This document shows, in pieces, positions 28,128-37,576 of a DNA stretch of 64,000 nt (its first letter is position 1; every line of letters begins with the position of its first letter). The DNA lies in contig CAOJUB010000006.1 of assembly GCA_948443805.1 (NCBI GenBank), forward strand, positions 1 to 64,000, in the 5' to 3' direction. The position numbers and the translations under genes were made by a program. Below the pieces are notes generated by a model. It saw only the letters and a program-made list of their open reading frames with translations. It made no database searches and was not told where the DNA came from. The DNA is from an uncultured Clostridia bacterium (lineage in GTDB: Bacteria; Bacillota; Clostridia; Oscillospirales; UBA644).

Positions 28128-28970
28128 ATGGAAAAAATAATAAGCGGTAAAACAATTGACGATGCGGTTGCGCAGGCGTGTGCGGAACTGAAGCTTGACA
28201 GAAGCGAATTCACCTATGAAATTGTAGAAATGGAAAAAAAGGGTTTTCTCGGTTTGGGAAGCAAGCCTGCGGTAATAAAAGTAACCTATAACGGAACGCC
28301 GGAAAGATATCTTTCCGACTATATGAAAGGTTTTTTTGCGCTGCTCGGCGTAATGTCCTATGAAGAAGAGATCGTTGTCGGCGAGGACGGGCAGATCAAT
28401 ATCCAGCTGAACGGTGAAAGTTTGGAAGAGTATACGCAAAAAGGCTGCAATATTGTAGAAAGTCTTCAGTATATTCTTGTTATGTCGCTGAATAAACAGT
28501 CGGAAGAACGTTACAGACTAACGCTGAACATTAATGATTATAAAGAAAAATCAGCGGAAAAACTGAAGGCTCTCGCGCAGAAAACGGCGAAAAAGGTTCT
28601 TTCGACCAAAAGAAAACAGACGCTGATGCCGATGTCCTCTTTCCAGAGAAGAATTATCCATTCGGCTCTTGCTGATTTTGATGAAAATATCGAGACCTTT
28701 TCTGTCGGAGAAGAACCGAACCGGAAAGTGGTTATTTCTTATACCGGAAGCGACCGGCCTATGGGCGGCGGAAGACGTCCTGGAGGCAACGGCGGAAGAA
28801 ACGGCGGCTATAATAACAGAGGCGGCCGGAATTCTTCAAGAGGCGGAGACAGAAGACCCCGTTCTTCAAATATGCCGAAGGCAACAACGGCGGGCGAGCC
28901 TTTTAAAATGACCCAGATTTATCCGAAACCTGCGATAGAGCGGGATAATTCCGCTTTTAAAGTCGATTGA
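28128..28970 (+). CDS. jag: Jag/KhpB-like RNA-binding protein with Gly-Arg-rich tail
   Basis: 280 residues. Jag-N domain (residues 1-55, MEKIISGKTIDDAVAQACAEL...FLGLGSKPA), a KH domain, an R3H region (PMSSFQRRIIHSALADFDENIETFSVGEEPNRKVVISY) and then a low-complexity Gly/Arg/Asn tail with RGG-like repeats. KhpB binds many RNAs and affects cell division in Gram-positives. The tail is longer and more RGG-like than usual. Ribosome site AAGGAAGG. It follows yidC (SpoIIIJ) as in most Firmicutes. Confidence 0.93.
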   Translation: MEKIISGKTIDDAVAQACAELKLDRSEFTYEIVEMEKKGFLGLGSKPAVIKVTYNGTPERYLSDYMKGFFALLGVMSYEEEIVVGEDGQINIQLNGESLEEYTQKGCNIVESLQYILVMSLNKQSEERYRLTLNINDYKEKSAEKLKALAQKTAKKVLSTKRKQTLMPMSSFQRRIIHSALADFDENIETFSVGEEPNRKVVISYTGSDRPMGGGRRPGGNGGRNGGYNNRGGRNSSRGGDRRPRSSNMPKATTAGEPFKMTQIYPKPAIERDNSAFKVD

Positions 28971-29066
28971 TTCTTCTTTGAATCGGTTTTCTCAGAAAAG
29001 GCCGGGCGTTTGTTCGGAGAATAACAATGATTTTTGCCGTGAAGGCGTATTGAATCAGAACAAAAG

Positions 29067-29094
29067 ATGCGGGCTTTTCAGTCCGCATTTTTTT
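29067..29094 (+). terminator. Intrinsic terminator directly upstream of mnmE
   Basis: ATGCGG, a short U-rich loop region and CCGCAT are followed by a run of T. It probably ends the rpmH-jag transcript. The mnmE ribosome site (AAAGGACAAG) begins about ten bases later, leaving no room for a promoter. Confidence 0.75.
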
Positions 29095-29111
29095 CCGAAG
29101 AAAGGACAAGT

Positions 29112-30497
29112 ATGGAAAAAAGAAACGATACGGTCTGCGCTATTATGACGCCGCTTCTTTCGGGTGCAACGGGCGCTGTTCGGATTTCCGGTCCCGAAGC
29201 TTTTACGATTGCTGAAACAGTTTTCTCTGTTTCTCTGGCGGACAAGCCGGGACATACGCTGCATTACGGCGTTGTTTACGATAGCGCGGGACGGGCTTTG
29301 GATGATGTTGTGGCTTCGGTTTACCGGGCGCCGAAAAGCTTTACGGGCGAGGATATTGTGGAGTTTTCCTGCCATGGAAGCGTTTATGTTTTACGAGAAT
29401 TGGTTAAAGCGTTGATTTCTCACGGAGCCAGACAGGCGCAGCGCGGCGAGTTTTCAAAACGGGCTTTTATGAACGGAAAAATCGATATGGCGCAGGCGCA
29501 GGGGATTATTGACCTGATCGAATCGGAAAGTGAAAAAGAAGCCTGGATTGCCTATCGTCATCTTTCCGGTAGTCTGTCGAAAAAAATAGAAGAAATCCGG
29601 CAGCCGCTGTTGGAAATCACGGCGCAGATTCTTGCTTATATTGATTATCCGGATGATGAAATCGGAGAGATATCTTCTGAAACGTTGCAAAAAAGTATTT
29701 TTTCTGCCAGAGACAGCATTGTTTCTCTGAAAAGAACCTTTGATTCCGGTAAGTTGGTAAAGGAAGGCTTGACGGTTTGTCTCTGCGGAAAGCCGAACGC
29801 CGGAAAATCCATGCTGCTGAATCAGTTTGCCGGATATGACAGGAGTATCGTTACGGCAATTGCCGGAACGACCCGGGACGCTGTTGAAGAAACCGTAGAG
29901 ATCGGCGGTATGAAAGTCCGTCTTTGGGACACGGCAGGACTTCGTGAAACAGAGGACGAAGTGGAAAAAATCGGCGTTTCGATTGCAGAAGAAAAAATGC
30001 GGAGTGCCCAGCTGATTCTTGCGGTTTTTGACGGTTCCAGACCGCTGGATGAAGAAGATAGAAAGATTTGTGCTTCTTTGCAGGAAGCGCCGGGTGAAAA
30101 AATTGCTCTTTTGAATAAACAGGACCTTATTTCTGCTGAAAACAAGGCTCTTTTTTCCGATACCGAAGCGTTTTTGGAAAAAACCGGCTGTTTTTCAGCG
30201 GTTTGCCGGGTGTCGGCAAAGAAAGGCGAGGGGATGGAACTTGTCCGGGAACGGATGACTTCTCTTTTCGGAAAAATCGATCCTGATGAGGAAATTATTA
30301 CCGATTTCCGGCAGTATCAGTGTTTGGTCCGCGCAGAAGAAGCGATCGGTCATGCCGTTCAAAACCTTTCTTTGACGCCGGACGTTCTTCTTGCCGATAT
30401 AGAAGACGCGATTTCTGCGCTTGGAACCGTAACGGGAAAGAGCGTGGGCGAAGAAGTGATAGAAACGATTTTTTCCCGGTTCTGTGTGGGGAAATAA
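29112..30497 (+). CDS. mnmE: tRNA modification GTPase MnmE (TrmE)
   Basis: 461 residues from the ATG at 29112. N-terminal folate-binding domain (DTVCAIMTPLLSGATGAVRISG), then the inserted G domain with GKPNAGKSML, the switch region GTTRDAVEE, DTAGL and NKQD, and the C-terminal FCVGK, whose Cys is the family's conserved residue. It partners MnmG in modifying wobble uridine. An open frame begins earlier at 29067, inside the terminator, so the later ATG with AAAGGAC is preferred. Confidence 0.95.
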   Translation: MEKRNDTVCAIMTPLLSGATGAVRISGPEAFTIAETVFSVSLADKPGHTLHYGVVYDSAGRALDDVVASVYRAPKSFTGEDIVEFSCHGSVYVLRELVKALISHGARQAQRGEFSKRAFMNGKIDMAQAQGIIDLIESESEKEAWIAYRHLSGSLSKKIEEIRQPLLEITAQILAYIDYPDDEIGEISSETLQKSIFSARDSIVSLKRTFDSGKLVKEGLTVCLCGKPNAGKSMLLNQFAGYDRSIVTAIAGTTRDAVEETVEIGGMKVRLWDTAGLRETEDEVEKIGVSIAEEKMRSAQLILAVFDGSRPLDEEDRKICASLQEAPGEKIALLNKQDLISAENKALFSDTEAFLEKTGCFSAVCRVSAKKGEGMELVRERMTSLFGKIDPDEEIITDFRQYQCLVRAEEAIGHAVQNLSLTPDVLLADIEDAISALGTVTGKSVGEEVIETIFSRFCVGK

Positions 30498-30550
30498 TCG
30501 GTTGTTTCATGTATCATGGAACGGTGCCTGGACGGCGGAAAGGAGCGAGA

Positions 30551-31393
30551 ATGGCGCTGACAGATTTGAACACCCTGCGGCCGCTTTTGGAAAAACACGG
30601 TTTTTCTTTTTCAAAAGGGCTGGGACAAAATTTTTTGATCAATGCCGTGGTTCCGCGGAAAATAGCAGAAAATGCAAAAGGCAATGTCCTGGAAATCGGC
30701 CCTGGCGCAGGCTGCTTAACATATGAGCTGGCCTCCCGCGCCGAAAAAGTTGTTGCCGTGGAGGTGGACGGGCGGTTGCTTTCGGTTCTTTCCGAAAGCC
30801 TGGCAGAATTCTCCAACGTTTCCGTTTTGCATGCCGATATTTTAAAAACCGACCTTTTTTCTCTTTTTGACGGTGATTTTTCCGTTTATGCGAATCTGCC
30901 GTATTATATTACTACTCCGGTTGTGATGTATCTGCTTGAAAGCGGCGCGCCGATCCGCGAGATTACCGTGATGGTGCAGAAAGAAGTCGCCGATCGCTTC
31001 ACCGCGGAGCCGGGAGACTCCGATTACGGCGCTGTTACAGCGTCGATCGGGTATTATGCGAAAACCGAAAAACTGTTTTCGGTTTCTTCCGGGAATTTTC
31101 TTCCGCGGCCGAAGGTCGATTCTGCGGTTATCCGCCTGACGAAAATTTCTCCGCCGGTTTCGGTTCGGAGCCGGGAAACATTGTTCCGCGTGATCAAATC
31201 GGCTTTTGCCATGCGGAGAAAAACACTGGTAAATAATTTAAAGCAGGAATTTTATCTTTCAAAGGACGAAGGGGAAGCGATTCTGGAAAAACTCGGCTTT
31301 GAAAAAACGGTGCGGGGGGAACGCCTTTCCCTTGCGGATTATGCGAAAATTGCAGATGAAATAGAAAAAAGAAAGGAATGTGAACCAGCATGA
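30551..31393 (+). CDS. rsmA: 16S rRNA dimethyladenosine transferase
   Basis: 280 residues from the ATG at 30551 (AAGGAGCGAGA). SAM-binding motif [16 protein letters not shown] and the catalytic [15 protein letters not shown] identify KsgA/RsmA, which dimethylates two adjacent adenosines near the 3' end of 16S rRNA. The longer open frame upstream overlaps mnmE and is not coding. It overlaps the next gene by ATGA. Confidence 0.94.
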   Translation: MALTDLNTLRPLLEKHGFSFSKGLGQNFLINAVVPRKIAENAKGNVLEIGPGAGCLTYELASRAEKVVAVEVDGRLLSVLSESLAEFSNVSVLHADILKTDLFSLFDGDFSVYANLPYYITTPVVMYLLESGAPIREITVMVQKEVADRFTAEPGDSDYGAVTASIGYYAKTEKLFSVSSGNFLPRPKVDSAVIRLTKISPPVSVRSRETLFRVIKSAFAMRRKTLVNNLKQEFYLSKDEGEAILEKLGFEKTVRGERLSLADYAKIADEIEKRKECEPA

Positions 31394-33822
31394 AATTCGG
31401 TTATTTTGACGACAACCGCAGAGAATATGTCATTACCCGTCCGGATACGCCGTATCCGTGGATCAATTATTTAGGCGAGGAGGATTTCTTTTCTCTGACG
31501 TCAAACACCGGCGGCGGTTATTCTTTTTATAAAGACGCGCGCATGCTCCGCCTGACCCGCTACCGCTATAATAATGTGCCTACCGACGGCGGCGGCAAAT
31601 ATTTTTATATCAACGATGAGGGGGATGTCTGGTCTCCGTCCTGGATGCCTGTCAAAGCAGAACTGGAAGAATATGAATGCCGGCACGGTCTGGGTTATAC
31701 TTCGATCAAAGGAAAAAGAAACGGTGTTTCTGCAGTGCGGACATCGCTTGTTCCGCTGGGTTATACGGCGGAAGTAACGCAGTTAAAAGTGAAAAACGAG
31801 ACCGATCGGGTAAAAAACCTAAAACTGTTTTCTTTTGTCGAATGGTGTCTGTGGAACGCCTTTGACGATATGACGAATTTCCAGCGGAATTTTTCGATCG
31901 GCGAGGTTGAGGTTGAAGGTTCGGCTCTTTACCATAAAACCGAATACAGGGAACGGCGGAACCATTACGGCGTTTTTTGGGTAAACAGCGAAATTTCAGG
32001 CTTTGATACTGACAGAGAAACCTTTTTAGGCTTATATAACGGTTTTGGCGAAGCCAAAGTTCCCAAAGCCGGAAAATCTGAAAATTCCGTCGCTTCCGGC
32101 TGGGCGCCGATTGCCTCTCACGGGATTGACTGCACCATGCAGCCGGGAGAGGAAAAGTCCTTTCTTTTTGTTCTTGGCTATTGTGAAAATAAAAAAGAAG
32201 AAAAATGGCAGAAGCCCGGCGTGATTAACAAAGCTCCCGCAGAGAAACTGTTTTCCGCCTTTTCTACCGATGAGCAGTTTGACCAGGCTCTTCAGGCAAT
32301 CCGGGACTATTTTGACGGGATGCTGTCGAATTATCAGGCGAAAACGCCCGATGAGAAGATGAACCGTATGGTGAATATCTGGAATCAGTATCAGTGCACG
32401 GTGACCTATCATATGTCCCGTTCCGCTTCTTATTTTGAATCGGGCATCGGCCGCGGTATGGGATTCCGTGATTCATCGCAGGATCTGCTTGGTTTTGTTC
32501 ATATTCTCCCATCGCTTGCCCGGCAGCGGATTTTGGATATCGCCGCCACGCAGTTTGAGGATGGTTCCGCCTACCATCAGTATCAGCCTTTGACGAAAAA
32601 GGGAAATCATGATATCGGCTCGGGTTTCAATGACGATCCCCTCTGGCTGATTTTCGGCGTTGCCGCGTATATCAAAGAAACCGGCGATACCGCCATTTTG
32701 GAGGAATCGGTTCCTTACGACTGCGATCCGGAAAAAGCGCAGCCCCTCTGGCACCACCTGAAAATGTCATTTCGTCATGTGGTTGACAATCTTGGCCCGC
32801 ACGGCCTTCCTCTGATTGGCCGAGCCGACTGGAACGACTGTTTGAATCTCAACTGTTTCAGCGAAACGCCGGGCGAATCGTTCCAGACGACGGCGAATTT
32901 TGAAAGTGGGATTGCAGAATCGGTCTTTATTGCCGGCATGTTTGTCGCAGTGGGAGAGGATTATCAGGCGCTCTGCAAAATAGCGGGACAGGAAGAGGAA
33001 GCCGGTTTTGGGAAAAAAGAATGTGAAAAAATGGTTCAGAATGTTCTGACTCATGGCTGGGACGGCGAATGGTTTTTACGTGCCTATGATGCTTTCGGCA
33101 AAAAAATCGGTTCGAAAGAATGCACCGATGGTCAGATTTATATCGAACCGCAGGGCTTTTGCGTGATGGCTGGAATCGGCGTGAAAGAAGGGCTTGCCGA
33201 AAAAGCGCTGAATTCCGTTCGCGACCGGCTGGAAACTCGTTACGGTATTTCATTGCTTGATCCGACATATAAGGAGTATCATGTCGAACTGGGCGAGGTA
33301 TCGTCCTATCCGCCTTCGTATAAGGAAAACGGCGGGATTTTCTGCCATAACAATCCCTGGATCACGATTGCGGAGTCGGTTCTTGGCCGCGGCGACCGGG
33401 CATATTTGACCTATAAAAATATCTGTCCGGCTTACACCGAGGAAATTTCCGAAAAACACCGCACAGAACCGTATGTTTATTCGCAGATGATTGCAAGTAA
33501 GGACGCGCCGAATCAGGGCGAGGCGAAAAATTCATGGCTGACCGGAACATCTTCCTGGACGCTCTATTCGGTAACGCAGTATATTCTTGGTGTTCGTCCC
33601 TCTTATGACGGGTTGGTTGTCGATCCCTGTATTCCCGCCGACTGGAAAGAATTTGAGGTTACAAGAAAATTCCGCGGCGATGTCTATGTCATCAAAGTGA
33701 ACAATCCCAACGGAAAGATGAAAGGGGTTTCTTCGATGACGGTTGACGGAAAAACCGTTGACGGAAACCAAATTCCTTTTTCCGGCGACGGGAAAACGCA
33801 TCGGGTTGAAGTTGTTCTTTAA
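31390..33822 (+). CDS. Cellobiose phosphorylase (GH94)
   Basis: 810 residues, the length of Clostridium cellobiose phosphorylases. The start [29 protein letters not shown] and internal blocks ([55 protein letters not shown]) closely follow that group. The catalytic acid lies in [12 protein letters not shown]. It reversibly converts cellobiose and phosphate to glucose 1-phosphate and glucose in the cytoplasm. Substrate assignment within GH94 rests on close resemblance. It overlaps rsmA by 4 bp, an unusual partner, and is closed by a strong terminator. Confidence 0.92.
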   Translation: MKFGYFDDNRREYVITRPDTPYPWINYLGEEDFFSLTSNTGGGYSFYKDARMLRLTRYRYNNVPTDGGGKYFYINDEGDVWSPSWMPVKAELEEYECRHGLGYTSIKGKRNGVSAVRTSLVPLGYTAEVTQLKVKNETDRVKNLKLFSFVEWCLWNAFDDMTNFQRNFSIGEVEVEGSALYHKTEYRERRNHYGVFWVNSEISGFDTDRETFLGLYNGFGEAKVPKAGKSENSVASGWAPIASHGIDCTMQPGEEKSFLFVLGYCENKKEEKWQKPGVINKAPAEKLFSAFSTDEQFDQALQAIRDYFDGMLSNYQAKTPDEKMNRMVNIWNQYQCTVTYHMSRSASYFESGIGRGMGFRDSSQDLLGFVHILPSLARQRILDIAATQFEDGSAYHQYQPLTKKGNHDIGSGFNDDPLWLIFGVAAYIKETGDTAILEESVPYDCDPEKAQPLWHHLKMSFRHVVDNLGPHGLPLIGRADWNDCLNLNCFSETPGESFQTTANFESGIAESVFIAGMFVAVGEDYQALCKIAGQEEEAGFGKKECEKMVQNVLTHGWDGEWFLRAYDAFGKKIGSKECTDGQIYIEPQGFCVMAGIGVKEGLAEKALNSVRDRLETRYGISLLDPTYKEYHVELGEVSSYPPSYKENGGIFCHNNPWITIAESVLGRGDRAYLTYKNICPAYTEEISEKHRTEPYVYSQMIASKDAPNQGEAKNSWLTGTSSWTLYSVTQYILGVRPSYDGLVVDPCIPADWKEFEVTRKFRGDVYVIKVNNPNGKMKGVSSMTVDGKTVDGNQIPFSGDGKTHRVEVVL

Positions 33823-33864
33823 AAAAGAAAGCAGGACAGATTTTCTGTCCTGCTTTCTTTTTTA
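33821..33864. terminator. Bidirectional terminator between cellobiose phosphorylase and tyrS
   Basis: AAAAAAGAAAGCAGGACAG, loop ATTTT, then CTGTCCTGCTTTCTTTTTT. A near-perfect long stem between converging genes. Confidence 0.93.
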
Positions 33865-33880
33865 CTGGCTGTTCGATTTT

Positions 33881-35056
33881 TTATTTCGAAAATACAATTT
33901 TTACAAATTTATTTTTTCCGCGGCTGATGACCAGATCTTCGGTCGGTTCATATTCCGCCTTCATGTCGGCAACCACTTCGTTGTTGACCTTGATTCCTCT
34001 TCCCTGGATCAAACGGCGGGCTTCGGAGTTGGAGGGCGCAAGGCCGGCCGCAACCAGAAGCGAAATCAGCGACTGTTTGGTTTTTTCCACCGGGACTTCG
34101 GTTATTTTGTCGGGAATCGCGCCCGAGGCGATTTCTTGATAGCGCGCCGCGGCGGGAGCGATGGCCTGTTCTCTGTGGTACATTCTGACGATTTCCTCTG
34201 CATAGCGGAAATGCGCGCCGCGAATATCTTCTTTGATTAGCAGAAGAACTTGTTCTTCCGGCATGTCTGTGGTCAGGCGGAAATAATCGGCGATCAGCGA
34301 ATCGGGGACTTTCATCGCTTTTTCATACATGATTTCGGGCGATTCGTCGAGCCCGATATAGTTGTCAAGGGATTTCGACATCTTTTCTACGCCGTCCAGC
34401 CCCGGAAGCAGCGGAAAGGTAATGACTTCCTGCGGTTCCTGGCCGTAATCCCGCTGCAACTCTCTGCCAACGAGGAGGTTAAAGGTCTGGTCGCTTCCAC
34501 CGATTTCGATATCGGCGCCCAATGCGACCGAGTCGTAACCCTGTGCAAGCGGATAAAGAATTTCGTGAAGGCTGATCGGCTGTTTTTCGTTATACCGTTT
34601 GGAAAAATCGTCCCGCTCCATGATGCGGGCTACCGTATATTTCGCTGCGAGCCGGATCACGTCGGCAAAGTTCATTTTTCCGAGCCACTGGGAATTATAT
34701 TCAATTCTTGTTTTTTCAGGATCAAGAATTTTTGTCGCCTGTTTAAAATAGGTTTCGCCGCTTTTTCTCGTTTCTTCCATTGTCAGCGAGGGCCGGGTCT
34801 TGCTTTTTCCGGAAGGGTCTCCGATCATACCGGTAAAATCGCCGATAACAAAAATGATTTCATGCCCCAGTTCCTGAAACAGCCGGAGTTTTCTGAGAAC
34901 CACCGAGTGACCGAGATGAAGGTCGGGGCGGGAAGGATCGGCGCCGAGTTTGATTTTCAGTTTTTTTCCGCTTTCCAGTTTTTCTTTTAACCCTTCTTCC
35001 GAGAAAATGGCGATCGCGTCTCTTTTCAGGATTTCAAGCAGTTTTTCATTCGTCAT
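33881..35056 (-). CDS. tyrS: Tyrosyl-tRNA synthetase (TyrZ-type)
   Basis: 391 residues. Class I signatures: HLGHS as the HIGH motif (ADPSRPDLHLGHSVVLRKL) and KMSKS (DGVEKMSKSLDNYIGL). The C-terminal S4-like RNA-binding domain ends RLIQGRGIKVNNEVV. The sequence belongs to the TyrRS subgroup with the ADPSRPDLHLGH start. It charges tRNA-Tyr. A perfect promoter embedded in a palindrome lies 59-87 bp upstream. Ribosome site AAAAGGAAC. Confidence 0.95.
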   Translation of the reverse strand: MTNEKLLEILKRDAIAIFSEEGLKEKLESGKKLKIKLGADPSRPDLHLGHSVVLRKLRLFQELGHEIIFVIGDFTGMIGDPSGKSKTRPSLTMEETRKSGETYFKQATKILDPEKTRIEYNSQWLGKMNFADVIRLAAKYTVARIMERDDFSKRYNEKQPISLHEILYPLAQGYDSVALGADIEIGGSDQTFNLLVGRELQRDYGQEPQEVITFPLLPGLDGVEKMSKSLDNYIGLDESPEIMYEKAMKVPDSLIADYFRLTTDMPEEQVLLLIKEDIRGAHFRYAEEIVRMYHREQAIAPAAARYQEIASGAIPDKITEVPVEKTKQSLISLLVAAGLAPSNSEARRLIQGRGIKVNNEVVADMKAEYEPTEDLVISRGKNKFVKIVFSK

Positions 35057-35091
35057 GGTGATGTGTTCCTTTTCTCTCTGTTTTTATTCGG

Positions 35092-35138
35092 AAAACCGGC
35101 CGAATATGCTCTTTATTATAGCATTTCCGGCCGGTTTT
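35092..35138. repeat. 47-bp palindrome spanning the tyrS promoter
   Basis: Arms of 19 bp (17 of 19 matching; core AAAACCGGCCG/CGGCCGGTTTT) surround a 9-bp centre. In minus-strand RNA it would form a GC-rich hairpin followed by four U, a possible terminator for the upstream ECF gene. The tyrS -10 box lies in its centre. Confidence 0.8.
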
Positions 35139-35143
35139 GTCAA
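35115..35143 (-). promoter_or_regulatory. Sigma-A promoter of tyrS
   Basis: On the minus strand TTGACA (35143-35138), 17-bp spacer, TATAAT (35120-35115), a perfect consensus. Transcription should start near 35108. Confidence 0.9.
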
Positions 35144-35197
35144 GTCTTCTTTTTTTAGGGGGAAAATTCTCCGTTCTTCTTTCGGTTTCAAAAACCG

Positions 35198-35725
35198 TTA
35201 TTTTAGAATTTTCCGCACCGCTTTCAGGATGACGGGAACCACAACGGTGTAAAGCGCCGCGGTGACAAGCGAGGAAATAATCCGGAAAACCGATTCTCCG
35301 AGGGCGAGAACATACGGATATTGGTAAACCACGCTGTCGATATAGGTAACCAACGTGTTCAGGATGGTGACAATCAGCGAAGAAATGCAGATTTCAACCG
35401 CCAGAAACCCGACTTTTTCTTTTTTCCGGAAGGCGAGGAACAGCAGTCCCATTACCAACCCCCGGACCCCTGCCGGAAGAATCCAAAGCGCGGTTGTTGC
35501 GGTAAATCCGTAGCTGATCATTTGACCGATAAAGCTTCCCGTCAATCCTACGGCCATACCGGAAACCGGACCGTACAGGATAGAGCAGAGGATGATCGGC
35601 AGGCCGCCGAAGGTGATTTTGATGTTCCCCATTTTGAGCGAGAGGGTGTCGAGAACAACGAACAGCGCGATCATAACCGCCTGAACGCAAAGGGTTTTTA
35701 AGTAGTCTCTTGTTTTTTCTTTCAT
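35198..35725 (-). CDS. folT: ECF transporter S component, folate-type (FolT-like)
   Basis: 175 residues, about five or six membrane helices (VQAVMIALFVVLDTLSLKMG, FGGLPIILCSILYGPVSGMAVGLTGSFIGQ), typical of ECF S components that bind a vitamin and dock with a shared energising module. The THF riboswitch in its leader points to folate or a folate precursor. The energising genes are not in this window. Ribosome site AAAGGAACG; the leader also contains a GGAGATTTT hairpin close to it. Confidence 0.85.
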   Translation of the reverse strand: MKEKTRDYLKTLCVQAVMIALFVVLDTLSLKMGNIKITFGGLPIILCSILYGPVSGMAVGLTGSFIGQMISYGFTATTALWILPAGVRGLVMGLLFLAFRKKEKVGFLAVEICISSLIVTILNTLVTYIDSVVYQYPYVLALGESVFRIISSLVTAALYTVVVPVILKAVRKILK

Positions 35726-35959
35726 TTCATTCGTTCCTTTCTCTGTCGGAGATTTTCTGCAAAAAAAAATCTCCGGATATCCAGATCCAGAGCGAGCCGT
35801 AAATAATTGTTTTTCAGACAGCGGAAAAAGAAGAACGGAGACGAAACCGTTTCTTTAACGGAAAACCCTGCTTTCAGAATTTCCGATCGCGATATTTCTT
35901 TTCAGAAACTGCTTTTTGTCAAAAGAAACCGGCCGGTGCTGCCTTTCAAGTTTTATTCA

Positions 35960-36053
35960 ACAGCGGACGCGGCATTACATCGCGGGGCGACCCCCTTTCG
36001 TCCGCAGGCAACTTCCCATCTCTGCGGCACTAAACGCATAATGCCTACTCTGT
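35960..36053 (-). ncRNA. THF (tetrahydrofolate) riboswitch
   Basis: Minus-strand RNA starts ACAGAGUAGGCAUUAUGCG and contains GCGUUUAGUGCC, a GGGAAGUUGCC segment, and ends GAUGUAAUGCCGC...CCGCUGU. Outer pairing ACAG/CUGU, second helix GGCAUUA/UAAUGCC and an inner helix GCCGCAG/CUGCGG match the published THF riboswitch layout. It lies at the predicted transcript start and 235 nt before a folate-type ECF gene, which agrees with its usual targets. Confidence 0.88.
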
Positions 36054-36059
36054 ATTTTT

Positions 36060-36088
36060 ATTATAGCATAAGTTTTCTGCAGGGGCAA
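36060..36088 (-). promoter_or_regulatory. Sigma-A promoter of the riboswitch-folT unit
   Basis: On the minus strand TTGCCC (36088-36083), 17-bp spacer, TATAAT (36065-36060). The predicted start is the first base of the riboswitch. Confidence 0.75.
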
Positions 36089-36267
36089 GTTTTTTTTGAT
36101 TTTTTTACAGAATTTTCATTCTTTTTTCTGCCGTGCCGGACGGTTTCGCCGGCCGGGCTGCGGCAAATTTTCTTGCGTGTTTTTGCTTTTTTTCAGTTGT
36201 TTTCAAAATGTTCAATTTTTCCTCTGGGGTTTTTCGTCATTTGTACTGAAAATTTCCCGTTTCCGTC

Positions 36268-36296
36268 TTGCTTTTTGCTGAAAATCGTGGTATAAT
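36268..36296 (+). promoter_or_regulatory. Sigma-A promoter of the mre operon
   Basis: TTGCTT (36268-36273), 17-bp spacer, TATAAT (36291-36296). The leader to mreB is about 210 nt, and I see no known RNA element in it. The remaining DNA back to 36089 is T-rich with no gene. Confidence 0.75.
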
Positions 36297-36511
36297 ATAC
36301 TATAAAATATTCTGGAACTTTATCCTTTTTTGAATCGGGGCGTTTGCGCCGGAAGAAAGAAAAGAACGGGGGCTTTTCCCGGTCGGTTTTTTCGGCGGAA
36401 CGGTTTCCCGGACAGGTTTTGATTTTTAACGTTTTCAACCCTGACATACAAAAACAACAACGCGCGGTTTTCGGACGGCCTGCGGCGGAAAAGAAAGGAA
36501 TTTTCATCATC

Positions 36512-37516
36512 ATGGGAATGAACGATTACGGAATTGATCTCGGAACGGCCAACACGCTGGTTTACCGAAAAAGCAAAGGAATTATTGTCAACGAACCATC
36601 GTTGATTGCAACCGATATTCTTTCTGAAAAAACCATTGCCGTTGGCAACGAAGCCAAAGCCATGCTCGGCCGCGTTCCACAGACGGTTTCGGTTGACTAT
36701 ACGATTAACGATGGCGTGATTTCAGCTTTTGACAAAACCGAACAGATGCTTCGTCTGTTTATGTCGGAGGCTCTTTCCTCCTGGGGAAACGGAAACCGGA
36801 TCGTCATGTCGATCCCCTGTCATTCCACGCCGGTTGACCGGCGTGCGGTCAAAGATCTCGGTTATACGTTAAAGGCGAAAAAGGTTTTTCTGATCGAAGA
36901 GCCTTTGGCTGCCGCGCTGGGGTCGAACCTGGCCGTTTTTGAGCCGTGCGGCCGAATGGTTGTTGATATGGGCGCCGGTACGACCGAAATTGCCGTTTTG
37001 TCCTTAGGCGGTGTGGTTTTTCATTATTCGCTTTCCAATTCCGGCGGAAATCAGATGAATCAGGAGATCGTCAACTATATCCGCACGCAGTACAGTATTC
37101 TGATCGGAGAGCCAACGGCGGAGGCGCTGAAGGTGAATCTCGGCGGCGTGCTGGACACCGGAACGGTGGAATTTATGACGGTCAGCGGTCTGAATTTAAA
37201 TAAACGGCTGCCGGAAAACCTGGTTGTTTCTTCCGATGATATCCGGGATGCGATTATGCCGACGGTGAAAACGATTGTTGAGGGAATCCGGTATACGCTG
37301 GAGAATATTGATCCGGAGATTTCCTCCGATATTATTGCAAACGGGATTTTATTGACCGGCGGCGTTGCGATGCTCCCCAACTGGGTCGATTTGATTGAAA
37401 AAAAACTGGGTGTGAAATCCACTCTTTCCGATTATCCGCTGGAAAGCGTTGCTATCGGTGCGGGGAACGCCTTTGACCATATGGATTTGTTACGAAAATA
37501 TAATTCTTTGCAGTAA
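36512..37516 (+). CDS. mreB: Rod shape-determining protein MreB
   Basis: 334 residues of the actin fold: phosphate 1 motif GIDLGTANTLVYRKSKGIIVNEPS, phosphate 2 MVVDMGAGTTEIAVLSLGG, adenosine motif GILLTGGVAMLPNWVDLI. MreB filaments guide lateral wall synthesis. The insertion VLDTGTVEFMTVSGLNLNKRLPENLVV replaces the usual GRDLVTGLPK region, so it is a divergent MreB. The open frame extends upstream, but the first plausible start is 36512 after AAAGGAA (12-base gap); 36518 is an alternative. Confidence 0.9.
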   Translation: MGMNDYGIDLGTANTLVYRKSKGIIVNEPSLIATDILSEKTIAVGNEAKAMLGRVPQTVSVDYTINDGVISAFDKTEQMLRLFMSEALSSWGNGNRIVMSIPCHSTPVDRRAVKDLGYTLKAKKVFLIEEPLAAALGSNLAVFEPCGRMVVDMGAGTTEIAVLSLGGVVFHYSLSNSGGNQMNQEIVNYIRTQYSILIGEPTAEALKVNLGGVLDTGTVEFMTVSGLNLNKRLPENLVVSSDDIRDAIMPTVKTIVEGIRYTLENIDPEISSDIIANGILLTGGVAMLPNWVDLIEKKLGVKSTLSDYPLESVAIGAGNAFDHMDLLRKYNSLQ

Positions 37517-37576
37517 GCCGGAAAACCGGCGGAAACGCCGTTTCGCAACAGAAACAGGAAGGGGGCGCCGCTCGTT

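Noticed and set aside
30320-30550. 77-codon N-terminal extension of rsmA
   Set aside because: Overlaps the mnmE end, is Arg-rich and out of family; the ATG at 30551 has a strong ribosome site.
30498-30550. Third parS site (TGTTTCATGTATCATGGAAC)
   Set aside because: Only the left half fits the parS consensus.
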